Below, one piece after another: positions 17,128 to 26,995 of a stretch of 64,000 bases of DNA. Location of the stretch: NCBI RefSeq assembly GCF_004028275.1, contig NZ_CP035033.1, forward strand, positions 744,001 to 808,000, in the 5' to 3' direction. The stretch is from Hydrogenovibrio thermophilus. Its GTDB lineage: Bacteria; Pseudomonadota; Gammaproteobacteria; Thiomicrospirales; Thiomicrospiraceae. The position numbers and the translations under genes are program-made. The notes below the pieces were generated by a model. That model was not told where the DNA came from, ran no database searches, and saw only the letters and a list, made by a program, of their open reading frames with translations. Every line of letters starts with the position of its first letter. Positions within the stretch are counted from its first letter, which is position 1.

Positions 17128-17940
17128 ATGACGAATAGCGTGACATCGACACCACAATTTCCAGATTTAAAGCATAAACGCATTCTGGTTACCGGCGCAT
17201 CGAGCGGTATCGGTGCCGGGATGGCGAAAGTCTTGGCGCAAGCCGGATGCCGGTTGGTGTTGCACTACAACCGCAATGAGACCGGTATCGAACAGACGCT
17301 TGAAGCGGTACAGGCGATGGGGGCCGAAGCGGACGTCTTGCGGTGCGATTTTGCGGAGCTGTCATTGGTTCAACCCTTTTTTGACCAGGCCTGGTCGATT
17401 TTCGATGGGTTGGACGGGTTGGTGAATAATGCTGGCGTGGTGACCAAATCCTTGAGTTTGAAAGACAAACAGGGCGATCAGTTCAATCGAACCCTGGCGG
17501 TGAATTTACAGGCGCCGTATTTGTTGAGTACCGCCTTTGCCGATGCCTGTAAGCAAGCCGGGCATAAAGGTGCGATTGTCAATAACAGCAGCATTCACGG
17601 CCAGGCGACGTGCGAGTGGTTTGCCGCTTACGCCGCTTCCAAAGCGGGGATGGATGCCATGACCAAAGTCCAGGCTGTGGAATGGGGGCAGTTCGGGGTG
17701 CGCGTCAATGTACTGGCACCCGGTGTGGTGCCGGTGGAACGAACGTTTGATGTGTTGTATCGTCCGGAAATGGAACGTAAATGGGTGGGTGCCATGCCTG
17801 TCGGACGTTATGGTACGGTCGAAGATATGGGGATGGCGACGGCCTATTTATTGTCCGACGCCACGGAATGGATGACCGGTTCGATTCTGACGCTGGATGG
17901 CGGCTTGATTGCCCGAGGGCATTATCCGTATCGCGATTAA
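17128..17940 (+). CDS. SDR family oxidoreductase
   Basis: A short-chain dehydrogenase of about 270 residues with the classical motifs: TGASSGIGAGMA (cofactor loop), VNNAGVV, a Ser in NNSSIHG, and the catalytic YAASK. Related to 3-oxoacyl-ACP reductase or glucose dehydrogenase types; the substrate cannot be read from sequence. I chose ATG 17128 because AAAGGAG sits just ahead; an ATG at 17104 adds eight residues without a ribosome site. It follows murG closely and precedes a terminator, so it probably ends the dcw transcript. SDR genes are not a usual dcw member. The word CCAGGCCTGG is at 17385-17394. Confidence 0.88.
   Translation: MTNSVTSTPQFPDLKHKRILVTGASSGIGAGMAKVLAQAGCRLVLHYNRNETGIEQTLEAVQAMGAEADVLRCDFAELSLVQPFFDQAWSIFDGLDGLVNNAGVVTKSLSLKDKQGDQFNRTLAVNLQAPYLLSTAFADACKQAGHKGAIVNNSSIHGQATCEWFAAYAASKAGMDAMTKVQAVEWGQFGVRVNVLAPGVVPVERTFDVLYRPEMERKWVGAMPVGRYGTVEDMGMATAYLLSDATEWMTGSILTLDGGLIARGHYPYRD
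17385..17394. repeat. Dispersed word CCAGGCCTGG (representative copy; all copies listed)
   Basis: Full palindromic copies start at 2806, 11843, 14246, 17385, 20353, 27332, 34213, 36577, 47641, 50353 and 54728. Nine-base copies CAGGCCTGG start at 9611, 28190, 28280, 43852, 44068, 45577, 51949 and 57820; CCAGGCCTG starts at 43685 and 49939. Read in the CAGGCCTGG direction (better side for palindromes), 21 of 21 have a purine three bases after the word and 20 of 21 have only A/T at the next three positions. Nearest misses: CCAGGCCTCGG at 8917, CCAGGCCT at 8971 and 32444, CCAGACCTGG at 41250. Counts are by eye. Confidence 0.85.
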
Positions 17941-18081
17941 ATCGAGCAGAACTCGGAAATGAGATAAAGAGATGACGTTGCTTGTGATTTTGCCATTGGA
18001 AAGGATGTGGTATTTTTTACCGGGTCGAGAGAAAATCATGACAAAATTTTGACGAACATACGGAAAAAGCTGTATTTTTAT

Positions 18082-18107
18082 AAAAGCCACGGATGTGGCT
18101 TTTTTCA
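18082..18107 (+). terminator. Rho-independent terminator after the SDR gene
   Basis: AAAAGCCAC-GGAT-GTGGCTTTTTT: an 8-bp stem with tetraloop and T run. It marks the end of the mraZ-to-SDR transcription unit. Confidence 0.85.
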
Positions 18108-18185
18108 TTTTTAGATGTTAAATCTATTGTTTTTAAAGGTTTTTTGGTTTTTTAAGAATCGGCTCTGAAAAGACGTTTCTTAAAG

Positions 18186-18201
18186 TGGCACTGGCCTTGC
18201 T
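18186..18201 (+). promoter_or_regulatory. Sigma-54 (RpoN) promoter of a chemoreceptor gene
   Basis: TGGCAC-TGGCC-TTGCT: the GG and GC dinucleotides of the -24 and -12 elements are exactly 10 bp apart, matching the RpoN consensus. The start would fall near 18213, 24 nt before the ATG. No upstream activator site could be identified. Confidence 0.8.
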
Positions 18202-18236
18202 TGTTGCCACTATCGAATCAATGGTTTCAAAGTGGA

Positions 18237-20267
18237 ATGGATATGGAAAAGTTTTTACAGAAACTCACCATTAAACAAAAAATGCGTTTCGGCTTCGGGG
18301 TGATTTGGGCGGTATTGGCCATTATCACCATTCAGGCCGCGGTGAATTTGTTTATTGTGCGTCAGAATGTGGAAGAAGTGGTGGAAGTGCGTCAGCCGAT
18401 TGCGCTGCAAGCCAATGCCATGACCAATGTGCTGGAAAAAAGCATGAATGCCTTGAGCATGTATATGCTGACCGGCGATTCGGAAAACCTCCAATCCTAT
18501 GCGAAAGGCATCGAAGCGTCCGAAGCCATGTTGGTCCAACTGACCGAAAAAATGAGTGGTGAAACCTCGGCCGAAGATATGGCGATTTTGAAACGTATTT
18601 CAGAAGACCTGAAACGCTTGCCGCAATTCATCGAGCAGGTACAGGTGTTCCAAGCCGATCGCAGTAAAAAGTTCCCGGCCTTCGATTTCGTGAATCGCGA
18701 AATGATGCCTTATGCCGTGATTATCCAGCAGCAAATCAACTTAATGCTGAACTCGGAACTGGCGGACTTGAATGCCGAGCGTCAGCCGATTCTTAATACC
18801 TTGTTGGGCATGCAGAAAGATTGGCTCAACGTGCTGAGCGGTTTGCGCGGCTATGTGGCTTTCCGTAACGAAGGCATGGCCGCGGATACGGAAAATTATC
18901 TGAATTCGTTCGAGCGTGCCTTGGAGTTCATGATGACCCAACAGGATTACGAACTGACGTTGGAAGAAGAAGACGGGGTGGAAAAAGCCAAGACCGCTTA
19001 TGAAGCTTACCGTGAAAACTTTATGCGTTTGAAGCAGATTCATCAGGGACCGAAGTGGCGGATGGACACCTGGATGATGAAGAACCAGATTCAGCCGGTT
19101 TTCTTGGCGCTGGAACACGATTTGGAAACCATTTCCACCAGCTCCGTCGGCCATATGCAAGAAACCAGTCAGGATGTATTGGACAGCACTCTGCGCAATC
19201 TCATCTTATTGTTGAGCTTGTCGGTCATCGGCCAGTTGGTGGGCATGCTGATTTCGCGTAAAGTAACCAACTCTGTGGTGCGCCCGGTGATTCGTTCCGC
19301 CAATGCGATGAAAGACATCGCTTACGGCGAGGGCGACCTGACTCGTCGTTTGCATGTGGACGGCAAAGATGAACTGGCCGATTTGGCACGTTACTTCAAT
19401 GAGTTCATTGGTCGTATTCAGGATACATTGCGTGAAGTGACGGAAACGGTTCGCGAGCTGGAAATTTCGTCGCGCGGCCTATTGGAAGTGTCGCATGAAG
19501 CCAAAGAAGGCGCGGAACAGCAGTTGGCGGCGTCGCATCAATTGACGCATTCGATGGTGAGCATGTCCGAGAAAGCGAAGAGTGTGGAAGACCATTCGCA
19601 CAATACATCGCGCGCCACGGATCAGGCGGCGGCCAGAGTCAAAGAAGGTGGCCAGGTGGTTAAGGATGCCGCGGAAGACATTCGTAATGTGTCTGAAGGC
19701 ATGGAAAAAATCACCCAGGCTGTCATGCAGTTGAGCGACGACAGCCAGACCATCAGCACGGTCATCAATGTGATTCGCGAAATTGCCGAACAGACCAACT
19801 TGTTGGCCTTGAACGCGGCGATTGAAGCGGCGCGTGCCGGTGAGCACGGGCGTGGCTTTGCCGTGGTGGCCGACGAAGTTCGCGGTCTGGCGCAACGAAC
19901 TCAGGAGTCTACGGTCCAGATTGAACGTGTGATCGAGAAGATTCGTAAAGCCACGCATGAGACCGTGAAAGTGGTTGAGCTGGGGCGCGAAACCACTCAG
20001 TCGGGCTACGAGTCGGTGATGACGGTCGAGCGCGTGTTGAGTCCGGTGGTGATTTTGATGGACGACATTAACAAAATGAGTTCGGAAATGCTGACGTCGG
20101 CTCAGTCTCAGACCGGTTTGGCCAAAGAAGTCAACGAGCACATTAATCAAATCCATAATGTGACCGAGCGGACGGTGGAAGGTACCGTCAATACCGAATC
20201 GTCCAGTAATCGTCTGCAACAGTTGGCGGATAAACTGGATCAACTGGTCCACCAGTTCAAAATTTGA
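18237..20267 (+). CDS. Methyl-accepting chemotaxis protein, transmembrane
   Basis: About 676 residues. A first membrane segment ([21 protein letters not shown]) is followed by a ~280-residue periplasmic, mostly helical sensor region, a second membrane segment ([18 protein letters not shown]), a HAMP domain ([20 protein letters not shown]), and the cytoplasmic signalling coiled coil with tip [20 protein letters not shown]. The ligand is unknown; the long helical sensor resembles helical-bimodular types. ATG 18237 is chosen because the sigma-54 promoter ends at 18201; an in-frame TTG at 18201 would fall upstream of the predicted transcript start. A strong terminator follows, so it is monocistronic. 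Confidence 0.93.
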   Translation: MDMEKFLQKLTIKQKMRFGFGVIWAVLAIITIQAAVNLFIVRQNVEEVVEVRQPIALQANAMTNVLEKSMNALSMYMLTGDSENLQSYAKGIEASEAMLVQLTEKMSGETSAEDMAILKRISEDLKRLPQFIEQVQVFQADRSKKFPAFDFVNREMMPYAVIIQQQINLMLNSELADLNAERQPILNTLLGMQKDWLNVLSGLRGYVAFRNEGMAADTENYLNSFERALEFMMTQQDYELTLEEEDGVEKAKTAYEAYRENFMRLKQIHQGPKWRMDTWMMKNQIQPVFLALEHDLETISTSSVGHMQETSQDVLDSTLRNLILLLSLSVIGQLVGMLISRKVTNSVVRPVIRSANAMKDIAYGEGDLTRRLHVDGKDELADLARYFNEFIGRIQDTLREVTETVRELEISSRGLLEVSHEAKEGAEQQLAASHQLTHSMVSMSEKAKSVEDHSHNTSRATDQAAARVKEGGQVVKDAAEDIRNVSEGMEKITQAVMQLSDDSQTISTVINVIREIAEQTNLLALNAAIEAARAGEHGRGFAVVADEVRGLAQRTQESTVQIERVIEKIRKATHETVKVVELGRETTQSGYESVMTVERVLSPVVILMDDINKMSSEMLTSAQSQTGLAKEVNEHINQIHNVTERTVEGTVNTESSSNRLQQLADKLDQLVHQFKI

Positions 20268-20290
20268 TTTTCGAGTCTTGTACGGTTTTG

Positions 20291-20318
20291 AAAAAGCGGT
20301 CTTTGGGCCGCTTTTTTT
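20291..20318 (+). terminator. Rho-independent terminator after the chemoreceptor gene
   Basis: AAAAAGCGG-TCTTTGGG-CCGCTTTTTTT, a strong stem with T run 23 bp past the stop codon. Confidence 0.85.
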
Positions 20319-20340
20319 ATGGGCGTATTGCTGGTCCAAA

Positions 20341-20368
20341 AACCGAAAGCCACCAGGCCTGGCGGTTT
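20341..20368. repeat. Intergenic copy of the CCAGGCCTGG word in an inverted repeat
   Basis: AACCGAAAGCCACCAGGCCT followed by GGCGGTTTT: the word sits at 20353-20362, with A/C-rich and G/T-rich flanks that pair in part. It lies behind an already strong terminator, so termination alone does not explain it. Confidence 0.6.
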
Positions 20369-20474
20369 TGTCTGTTTTAGGATTCACGGCGCGAAATCCT
20401 AGTTTTTTGTGTCTGATAACGGTATGATTAAGTCCGTTTTAAATTCCCTTTCCTAAGAGATTCCAAGAGAACGT

Positions 20475-21278
20475 ATGTGGACTTATCCTGAAATCGATCC
20501 CGTTGCCCTCAGTCTGGGGCCCTTGCAAATTCATTGGTACGGATTGATGTACCTGTTCGGCTTTGCTTTCTTTTGGATTTATGGCTCGCTGCAGGCCCGT
20601 ACCTCGCCGAACTGGAATAAGGATCTGGTGAGTGACTTCCTGTTTTACGGCGCTCTCGGGGTGATTCTCGGCGGCCGTCTCGGTTACATTCTGTTTTATG
20701 ACTTGGCGCACTATCTGCAACAGCCGCTGGACGTTTTTCAAGTTTGGAAAGGCGGCATGTCGTTCCACGGCGGTATGTTGGGGGTGATTCTCGCATCCTG
20801 GCTGTTCGCGCGCTATAAGATGAAAGTATCGATTTTCGTGGTGTCGGATTTTGTGGTGCCGATGGTGCCGGTCGGACTGTTTTTCGGGCGAATCGGTAAC
20901 TTTATCAATGGCGAACTCTGGGGGCGTACCACCGACTCTAACCTGGGAATGAAAGTCTATGACCCGACCGTACAACAAGTGGTCGCCAAGTATCCGACGC
21001 AGTTATTGGAAGCCCTTTTGGAAGGGCTGGTATTGTTCATTATTTTATGGGCTTATACCCGTCAACCACGCCCTTTGGGCGCGGTGTCCGGTTTGTTTGT
21101 CGGTTTCTACGGGTTGTTCCGTTTTTACGTGGAATTCTTCAGAATGCCCGACCCGCAGCTCGGGTACCTGCTGTGGGGCTGGGTGACGATGGGGCAGATT
21201 TTGTCCCTGCCGATGATCCTGCTCGGGTTCGGTTTGGCGGTTTGGGCCTATCGTCGCAGCCCGGTCGTCAGACCTTGA
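20475..21278 (+). CDS. lgt: Prolipoprotein diacylglyceryl transferase
   Basis: A 267-residue polytopic inner-membrane enzyme (about seven segments) that transfers diacylglycerol from phosphatidylglycerol to the lipobox cysteine of prolipoproteins. It carries IHWYGLMYL near the N terminus, HGGMLG around residue 98, and the family signature [14 protein letters not shown] near residue 140. Start ATG 20475. It leads a compact lgt-thyA-folA group, an order common in gammaproteobacteria. Confidence 0.96.
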   Translation: MWTYPEIDPVALSLGPLQIHWYGLMYLFGFAFFWIYGSLQARTSPNWNKDLVSDFLFYGALGVILGGRLGYILFYDLAHYLQQPLDVFQVWKGGMSFHGGMLGVILASWLFARYKMKVSIFVVSDFVVPMVPVGLFFGRIGNFINGELWGRTTDSNLGMKVYDPTVQQVVAKYPTQLLEALLEGLVLFIILWAYTRQPRPLGAVSGLFVGFYGLFRFYVEFFRMPDPQLGYLLWGWVTMGQILSLPMILLGFGLAVWAYRRSPVVRP

Positions 21279-21313
21279 ACGGCGTGAATATATATTAAGT
21301 AAATGAGGTAAGC

Positions 21314-22147
21314 ATGAAACAGTATCTGGAATTGTTGAAACACATCACTGAAAACGGTGTACAGAAAGGCGACCGGACCGGCACCGGAACGCGTTCGGTG
21401 TTTGGCTATCAGATGCGTTTCAATCTGCAGGACGGCTTTCCGATGGTGACCACCAAGAAGCTACACTTGAAGTCGATTATTTATGAATTGCTGTGGTTTC
21501 TGAAAGGGGACACCAATAATACTTATCTGAAAGAGCACGGCGTCCGAATCTGGGACGAGTGGGCGACCGAAAACGGTGACTTGGGACCGATTTACGGCAA
21601 GCAATGGGTGGCTTGGGAAAAGCCCAACGGCGAGACCATCAACCAGATTGCGGAAGTCATTGAAACGTTGAAAAACAATCCGAACAGTCGCCGTATGTTG
21701 GTGTCTGCCTGGAACCCGGCGGATTTGCCGGACGAATCCATGAGTCCGCAGGAAAACGTTCAGCAAGGACGAATGGCTTTGGCCACCTGTCATGCGTTTT
21801 TTCAGTTTTACGTTGCGGACGGCAAATTGTCCTGCCAGTTATATCAGCGCAGTGCAGATACCTTTTTGGGTGTGCCGTTCAATATCGCCAGTTATGCCTT
21901 GTTGACGCACATGATTGCGCAGCAGGCGAATCTGGATGTGGGCGATTTTGTCTGGACCGGCGGGGATGTGCATCTTTATAACAACACCTTGGAACAAGCA
22001 GAGCTGCAAATGGCTCGTACGCCTTATGCGCTGCCGAAACTGGTCATCAAACGCCGCCCCGAATCGATTTTCGATTACGAATTCGATGACTTCGAAGTGG
22101 TGGGCTATGAGTCGCATCCGCACATCAAGGCCGAGGTGTCGGTATGA
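21314..22147 (+). CDS. thyA: Thymidylate synthase
   Basis: 277 residues; converts dUMP and methylene-tetrahydrofolate to dTMP and dihydrofolate. Active-site cysteine in [12 protein letters not shown], the [20 protein letters not shown] block, and the N-terminal [12 protein letters not shown] are all present. It has an insertion after [11 protein letters not shown] relative to the short 264-residue forms, as some ThyA enzymes do. GAGGT precedes the ATG. Its stop overlaps the folA start (ATGA), matching the metabolic link: FolA recycles the dihydrofolate that ThyA makes. Confidence 0.97.
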   Translation: MKQYLELLKHITENGVQKGDRTGTGTRSVFGYQMRFNLQDGFPMVTTKKLHLKSIIYELLWFLKGDTNNTYLKEHGVRIWDEWATENGDLGPIYGKQWVAWEKPNGETINQIAEVIETLKNNPNSRRMLVSAWNPADLPDESMSPQENVQQGRMALATCHAFFQFYVADGKLSCQLYQRSADTFLGVPFNIASYALLTHMIAQQANLDVGDFVWTGGDVHLYNNTLEQAELQMARTPYALPKLVIKRRPESIFDYEFDDFEVVGYESHPHIKAEVSV

Positions 22148-22662
22148 AGCTTGCTAATGAATTGAAAGGATTGAATATTTCCTTGATTGCCGCGATGGAT
22201 CGGAATTTGGTCATCGGGGCCGATAATCAAATGCCATGGCATTTGCCGGATGATTTGAAGTTCTTCAAGGTCAATACGTTGGATAAACCGGTGATTATGG
22301 GACGCAAGACTTTCGAGTCTATTGGCTCCAAAGCCCTGCCGAAACGCCGTAATCTGGTGGTGACTCGTCGGGACGATTTTTCCGCGTCGGGTGCCGAGGT
22401 TTTCGATTCGTTGGAAACCGCGGTGCTCAGTTGCTCGGATGCCGATGAAATTATCATTATGGGCGGTGGGGAACTGTATCGGCAAATGTTGCCTTATGCC
22501 AATAAACTTTATGTCACCTTGGTGGATGCCGATGTGGCGGGCGATACCCATTTCCCACAGTGGTCGGAGTCGGAATGGGATGAAGTCAGCCGGGAAAAAC
22601 ATCCTCAGGACGAGCGTCATGCCTTTGCTTTTGAGTTTGTGATTCTGGAGCGGACCAAATAA
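22144..22662 (+). CDS. folA: Dihydrofolate reductase
   Basis: 172 residues; reduces dihydrofolate to tetrahydrofolate with NADPH. It shows the [14 protein letters not shown] strand, [13 protein letters not shown] with the catalytic Asp, GRKTFES, and [12 protein letters not shown] for cofactor binding. The N terminus is about nine residues longer than in E. coli. The start ATG at 22144 overlaps the thyA stop. No terminator is obvious downstream. Confidence 0.96.
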   Translation: MKLANELKGLNISLIAAMDRNLVIGADNQMPWHLPDDLKFFKVNTLDKPVIMGRKTFESIGSKALPKRRNLVVTRRDDFSASGAEVFDSLETAVLSCSDADEIIIMGGGELYRQMLPYANKLYVTLVDADVAGDTHFPQWSESEWDEVSREKHPQDERHAFAFEFVILERTK

Positions 22663-22819
22663 GGAATTGGTTCTATAAGTCGACCCTCTCTCGTCCATAA
22701 GGAAAATCAATCCTGTAAACGGTTATTTTCTATAGAATGACCCATTAAAAAAAGAACCTTTACTTCCCTGTAACAGTCGTATTTTCAGGGAAAATATTAC
22801 AGAGTGGATCGAATAAGAA

Positions 22820-25285
22820 ATGGGAATCAAAACTAGAATGTTCATTGGCATCTTCGGTGCCGTCCTTTTCCTGCTGGCCTCAAACCTGGTGGCGCAGTAT
22901 GTCTTCGGGGAAACATCCAAAACCATCAATCAAATTGTCAATGTCAATGAAGTGAAAGTGGCGTTGTTGAACCGCCTGAAAAACTTGGCGGACGAACGGG
23001 CGATTTTGTCACGCGATTTGGTGGTATTGGAAAACGAAGAATTGATTCAAACCTCACGAGCGCGTTTGACGGAAACCGCCAATGAAATCGCCGAGGTGTT
23101 CGATGCCTTGGAAAAAGCCAGTCTCGATCCGAAAGAGCAAGCCTATTTCGATGCCATCCGCCAAAATGTCGTGTCCGCGAATACGGCGTTCGGCAGTTTT
23201 ATGGTGATGGTGGATGAAGGCTTTATTGAGGATGCGGTGGATATTTTGGTCGGAGAGTTCGGTTCCAAGTATCAAGCCTTTTCCGACATCGTTTCCGAGT
23301 TCAAAGTCTATGAAGAAAACAAAAACAAGGCGTCCGTCAACGGTTTGGCTGAGCAGGAATCCTTCGGAACCTCTTTGCTTTGGGGGGTATTGATTGCCAG
23401 TGTGGTGATCTTCTCGATAGCCGGTACGATCGTCGCACGCAGCTTTATGAATCCGATTAACGCCATGCGGGAAACCATGGCGAAGATTATCGAAACCGGA
23501 GAGTTGAATCATCGTGTTGAAGTCTATTCCAAAGATGAACTCGGAGAGACGGCGCACTCCATTAACGACCTCTTGAAAACCATCCACGATGCGATTGATG
23601 ATGTGAACAGTGTGATGCACGAGGTTTCAAACGGCTCGTTCCACCGTAAAATCGAGCATGAATATCAGGGCGATTTCATGACCTTGAAGCAAGGTGTGAA
23701 TGAATCGGTGGTGCAGATTCATAATATGGTGCAGATGCTGCGTGATACCGCTGCGAATTTGCGAAATGGTGTGCTGAAGTCGGTGAAGGCGAGCGATGTC
23801 GAGCTTAGCGGGGACTATGCCAGTGTCATGGGCGACTTGGAAATTTCCATGAATCAAATGGCGAAAACGGTGAATGATATTTCCGTCACGCTGGGCGCTT
23901 TGTCACACGGGGACTTCTCGAAACGGGTGGAAACCGATGCGCGTGGTGAATTTACCGTTTTGAAAGACGCCATCAATACCACCGTCGAAGGATTGGAAGC
24001 CTTTGTGGAAGAGGTGGCCGTGGTTCAGACTCGCATCAGTGAAGGGGATTTGACCGAGCAGGTATCCGGACATTACCAGGGTAAGATGGCGGTCCTGAAA
24101 GACAGTTTGAACAGTTCGACGCGCAATATGTCGGAAATGATCGGTAAGGTCGGTGAAGTGACGCGGCTGGTCGCGGACGAATCCCGTAGCATTGCCGATG
24201 GCAGCGAGTCGATTTCCAACCGCATTCAGCAACAAACGGTGTCATTGGAGCGGACTTCAACCCAGATGATGCAAATGACCAATACGGTTCGAAATAACGC
24301 CGACAGCGCCAATAATGCGAATCAGATGACACAGGAAGCCCAACAGAAGTTGGAGGATGGGGTTGGCATCATGCAGAAAGCCCTGCAGTCAATGGACGAA
24401 ATGAGCGAAGCCAGCCAGAAAATCAATGACATCATTACGTTGATTGACGGTATTGCGTTTCAGACCAATTTGTTGGCCTTGAATGCGGCGGTGGAAGCGG
24501 CCCGAGCCGGTGAGCACGGTCGCGGTTTTGCAGTGGTGGCCGGTGAGGTGCGTAACCTGGCTGGAAAATCGGCTGATGCGGCGTCGGAAATCAAGAAATT
24601 GATTGAAAACTCGGTCAGTATCAGTGAGCAGAGCGGTGATTATGTCCGCCAAACCAGTGATGCTTTGACGCACATCAATACCTCGATGGGGGAGATTTCC
24701 GCGATGATTTCGACCATTGCCAAGGCGAGTAACGAACAAGCCGAAGGCATTGATAATGTCAGTCAGGCGATTAGCGAAATGGACACGACCACTCAACAGA
24801 ATGCCGGTCTGGTTGAAGAAGCGGCCGCCGGTAGTCAGGACTTGCTGCAACAATCTTCCGACCTGCTCGGTTTGGTGAGTGAATTCAAGGTCGATCATAC
24901 GGTGTTGGAACGGGTGCATAAGTTACAGCAATCTGCGTCGGCGCAAGAATTCGATAAAATGGTTCAGGCACACTTGGCCTGGAAAGCGAAAATTCGTGGT
25001 TTCGTCGATGGCATGGACATCGGTGTGACTTATGAAACCGCCACCGACCACACCGCCTGTGTGTTAGGAAAATGGTATTACGGTGAAGGGCAGGCGTATG
25101 CGCAATTGCCACTGATGCAGGAGCTTGGCAAAGAGCACGAGGAAATGCATCAAGGCATCAAGAAAGTCATGGATGCCAAGGAAATCGGTGATACCGAAAT
25201 GGTGGAAGCCGGCTTGGCCCAAGTGGACGACAAATCCGAAAAAGTGGTGGCGATTCTCCACCAGTTGATGGATGAGGTCGGTTGA
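22820..25285 (+). CDS. Poly-HAMP chemoreceptor with C-terminal CZB zinc-binding domain
   Basis: 821 residues. Two membrane segments (about 6-26 and 185-207) enclose a four-helix-type periplasmic sensor. Then comes a series of about five HAMP-like repeats ([33 protein letters not shown]; a degenerate third; [31 protein letters not shown]) up to about residue 435, then the signalling hairpin ([13 protein letters not shown] near 544). The last ~110 residues form a CZB domain: [16 protein letters not shown] and EHEEMHQ supply the one-Cys three-His zinc set of that family. CZB receptors are known to respond to zinc and to oxidants that release it. It lies next to znuB. Weak ribosome site. Confidence 0.92.
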   Translation: MGIKTRMFIGIFGAVLFLLASNLVAQYVFGETSKTINQIVNVNEVKVALLNRLKNLADERAILSRDLVVLENEELIQTSRARLTETANEIAEVFDALEKASLDPKEQAYFDAIRQNVVSANTAFGSFMVMVDEGFIEDAVDILVGEFGSKYQAFSDIVSEFKVYEENKNKASVNGLAEQESFGTSLLWGVLIASVVIFSIAGTIVARSFMNPINAMRETMAKIIETGELNHRVEVYSKDELGETAHSINDLLKTIHDAIDDVNSVMHEVSNGSFHRKIEHEYQGDFMTLKQGVNESVVQIHNMVQMLRDTAANLRNGVLKSVKASDVELSGDYASVMGDLEISMNQMAKTVNDISVTLGALSHGDFSKRVETDARGEFTVLKDAINTTVEGLEAFVEEVAVVQTRISEGDLTEQVSGHYQGKMAVLKDSLNSSTRNMSEMIGKVGEVTRLVADESRSIADGSESISNRIQQQTVSLERTSTQMMQMTNTVRNNADSANNANQMTQEAQQKLEDGVGIMQKALQSMDEMSEASQKINDIITLIDGIAFQTNLLALNAAVEAARAGEHGRGFAVVAGEVRNLAGKSADAASEIKKLIENSVSISEQSGDYVRQTSDALTHINTSMGEISAMISTIAKASNEQAEGIDNVSQAISEMDTTTQQNAGLVEEAAAGSQDLLQQSSDLLGLVSEFKVDHTVLERVHKLQQSASAQEFDKMVQAHLAWKAKIRGFVDGMDIGVTYETATDHTACVLGKWYYGEGQAYAQLPLMQELGKEHEEMHQGIKKVMDAKEIGDTEMVEAGLAQVDDKSEKVVAILHQLMDEVG

Positions 25286-25316
25286 TTCTGGGTTGGCTAA
25301 CGGCGATGAGCCCGGC

Positions 25317-26123
25317 TTAGGCCGATTCTTTTCGTAATAAGCTGATTAAGAAAATCATCGTGGCAATGGCGACGATGCTGGGGCCGGTCGGTAAGTCAAT
25401 CAGCAGAGATGCCAGAAGCCCCAGTAAAACCGACATGAAACCAATCAAAATGCTGATGCCGAGCATTTGTTCCGGAGAATGCGCGTACTTTCGAGCGGCA
25501 GCGGCCGGAATAATCAATAACGATGTAATCAGTAACACGCCGACAATCTTCATCGCGACCGCGATAATCAACGCCAATAACAACACGTAATACAATTGTA
25601 CTTTTCGGGTGGGTACGCCTTCGATTTGCGCCAATTCCGGGTTTAAAGTCAAGTTCAGCAAATCCTGCCAGTGCAGCTTGAAAAACAGTGCGACCAAGCC
25701 ACCCAATATTACGATGAAAAACACATCCAATCGTTCGATACTTAAAATGTCACCAAACAGGTAGGCCAGAATATCAAGCTGGATGTCGGTTTGAAAGCTC
25801 AATAGAATTAATCCGATGGCCAGGGAGCTGTGCGCGAGGATGCCCAGTAAGGTGTCGGACGACAGCTTGGTTTTCTCCTTGATGAGGTGAACGCTGATCG
25901 CCACCAACAACGAAATGAGGATGACGGCGAAGGTCAAGTTGATTTCCAGCAGCAGGCCGAAGCTGACGCCGAGCAACGCCGAGTGTGCCAAGGCCGCCCC
26001 GAAATAGGATTGTTTTTGCCAGACCATGAAGACACCCAGTGGTGCGGCAATCAGCGCGATCAGCAGGCCGCCGACTAAGGCGAGAATCAAAAAGAGCGGA
26101 GGGTTCAGCAGAAGGTCGATCAT
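25317..26123 (-). CDS. znuB: Zinc ABC transporter permease
   Basis: 268 residues with about eight membrane helices (LFLILALVGGLLIALIAAPL at the start; GVLLITSLLIIPAAAARKYA near 210), the pattern of the ABC-3 metal permease family. It forms the channel of the high-affinity zinc importer with ZnuC and ZnuA. The start overlaps the znuC stop (ATGA). Zinc rather than manganese is inferred from the His-rich loop of the linked binding protein and the ZnuC His tail. Confidence 0.92.
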   Translation of the reverse strand: MIDLLLNPPLFLILALVGGLLIALIAAPLGVFMVWQKQSYFGAALAHSALLGVSFGLLLEINLTFAVILISLLVAISVHLIKEKTKLSSDTLLGILAHSSLAIGLILLSFQTDIQLDILAYLFGDILSIERLDVFFIVILGGLVALFFKLHWQDLLNLTLNPELAQIEGVPTRKVQLYYVLLLALIIAVAMKIVGVLLITSLLIIPAAAARKYAHSPEQMLGISILIGFMSVLLGLLASLLIDLPTGPSIVAIATMIFLISLLRKESA

Positions 26124-26896
26124 GTTTGGGTTGGCCTTTCATCTGGCGTATGCGCGTGTCCGTGCGTGTGCTGGCATAGGTGCGAATCATGATGATGTTC
26201 ATAGACGGCGACTTCTTCAAAGCCGTCACCGAACAGGGCTTGGAAAGCCGGGCTTTCCGAAACGGTCTGAGGGTGCCCCGAACAGCAAACGTGTTGGTTG
26301 AGGCAGATGACCCGGTTGGTATTGCGCATCACGATGTGCAAGTCGTGGCTGACCATCAGGATGCCGCAACCGTATTTTTGGCGAATGTCTTCGATGTACT
26401 GATACAGTTCGGTCTGGCCTTGCAAATCCACGCCTTGTACCGGTTCGTCCAGTACCAGCAGTTCTGGCGAACGCAGTAAAGAGCGCGCCAGGAGAATTCG
26501 TTGCATTTCCCCGCCGGAGACTTGTTGAATGGGTTGCGTCAACAGGTTGTCCAACTTCAAGTCGTTGATGATTTCGTGAAGCTCTGTGGTATCATTCGCT
26601 TTTTTGGGAAGCCCCAGCTGTAAAAAGCGCAGTACTGTCAGGGGCAGGGAAGCATCCAATTGAATTTTTTGTGGCATGAAGCCCACACGCAGTCCTTTTT
26701 TGCGTTCTACGGTGCCGGACGTCGGATGAATCAGGTTCAACAGAATTTTGAGCAGCGTGGATTTTCCCGCACCGTTTGGACCGATTAAGGTGATGATTTC
26801 ATTGGCATGCAATTCCAATGAAATATCGTTCAGGACGGTTTTCGGGCCGTAAGCGTGGCAAATGTGCCGGGCGGTGATCAGCGGTTCGTTATTCAT
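26120..26896 (-). CDS. znuC: Zinc ABC transporter ATP-binding protein
   Basis: 258 residues. Walker A GPNGAGKSTLLK near residue 39, signature VSGGEMQRILLARSLL near 126, Walker B LLVLDEPVQGVDLQ, and the switch His in MVSHDLH. The C terminus is rich in histidine (EHHHDSHLCQHTHGHAHT), usual for ZnuC and probably zinc-buffering. It powers zinc import with ZnuB. Divergent from znuA across 99 bp; I looked for a Zur palindrome there and did not see one. Confidence 0.94.
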   Translation of the reverse strand: MNNEPLITARHICHAYGPKTVLNDISLELHANEIITLIGPNGAGKSTLLKILLNLIHPTSGTVERKKGLRVGFMPQKIQLDASLPLTVLRFLQLGLPKKANDTTELHEIINDLKLDNLLTQPIQQVSGGEMQRILLARSLLRSPELLVLDEPVQGVDLQGQTELYQYIEDIRQKYGCGILMVSHDLHIVMRNTNRVICLNQHVCCSGHPQTVSESPAFQALFGDGFEEVAVYEHHHDSHLCQHTHGHAHTPDERPTQT

Positions 26897-26995
26897 GATG
26901 CTTTATTCTAATTCATGAAAGGAAAAATAGGGCGGACTTTTTTAAACGATTCGGCAAGGGTGCCGGGTGTCATCGATAATACATAAGGAGTTTCA

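Noticed and set aside
18186-18236. A sigma-28 promoter for the chemoreceptor
   Set aside because: TAAAGT at 18181 and GCCACTAT are too far apart for sigma-28; the sigma-54 reading fits exactly.
26897-26995. A Zur operator between znuC and znuA
   Set aside because: No palindrome close to the known AT-rich Zur box could be seen by eye, though regulation by zinc is likely.
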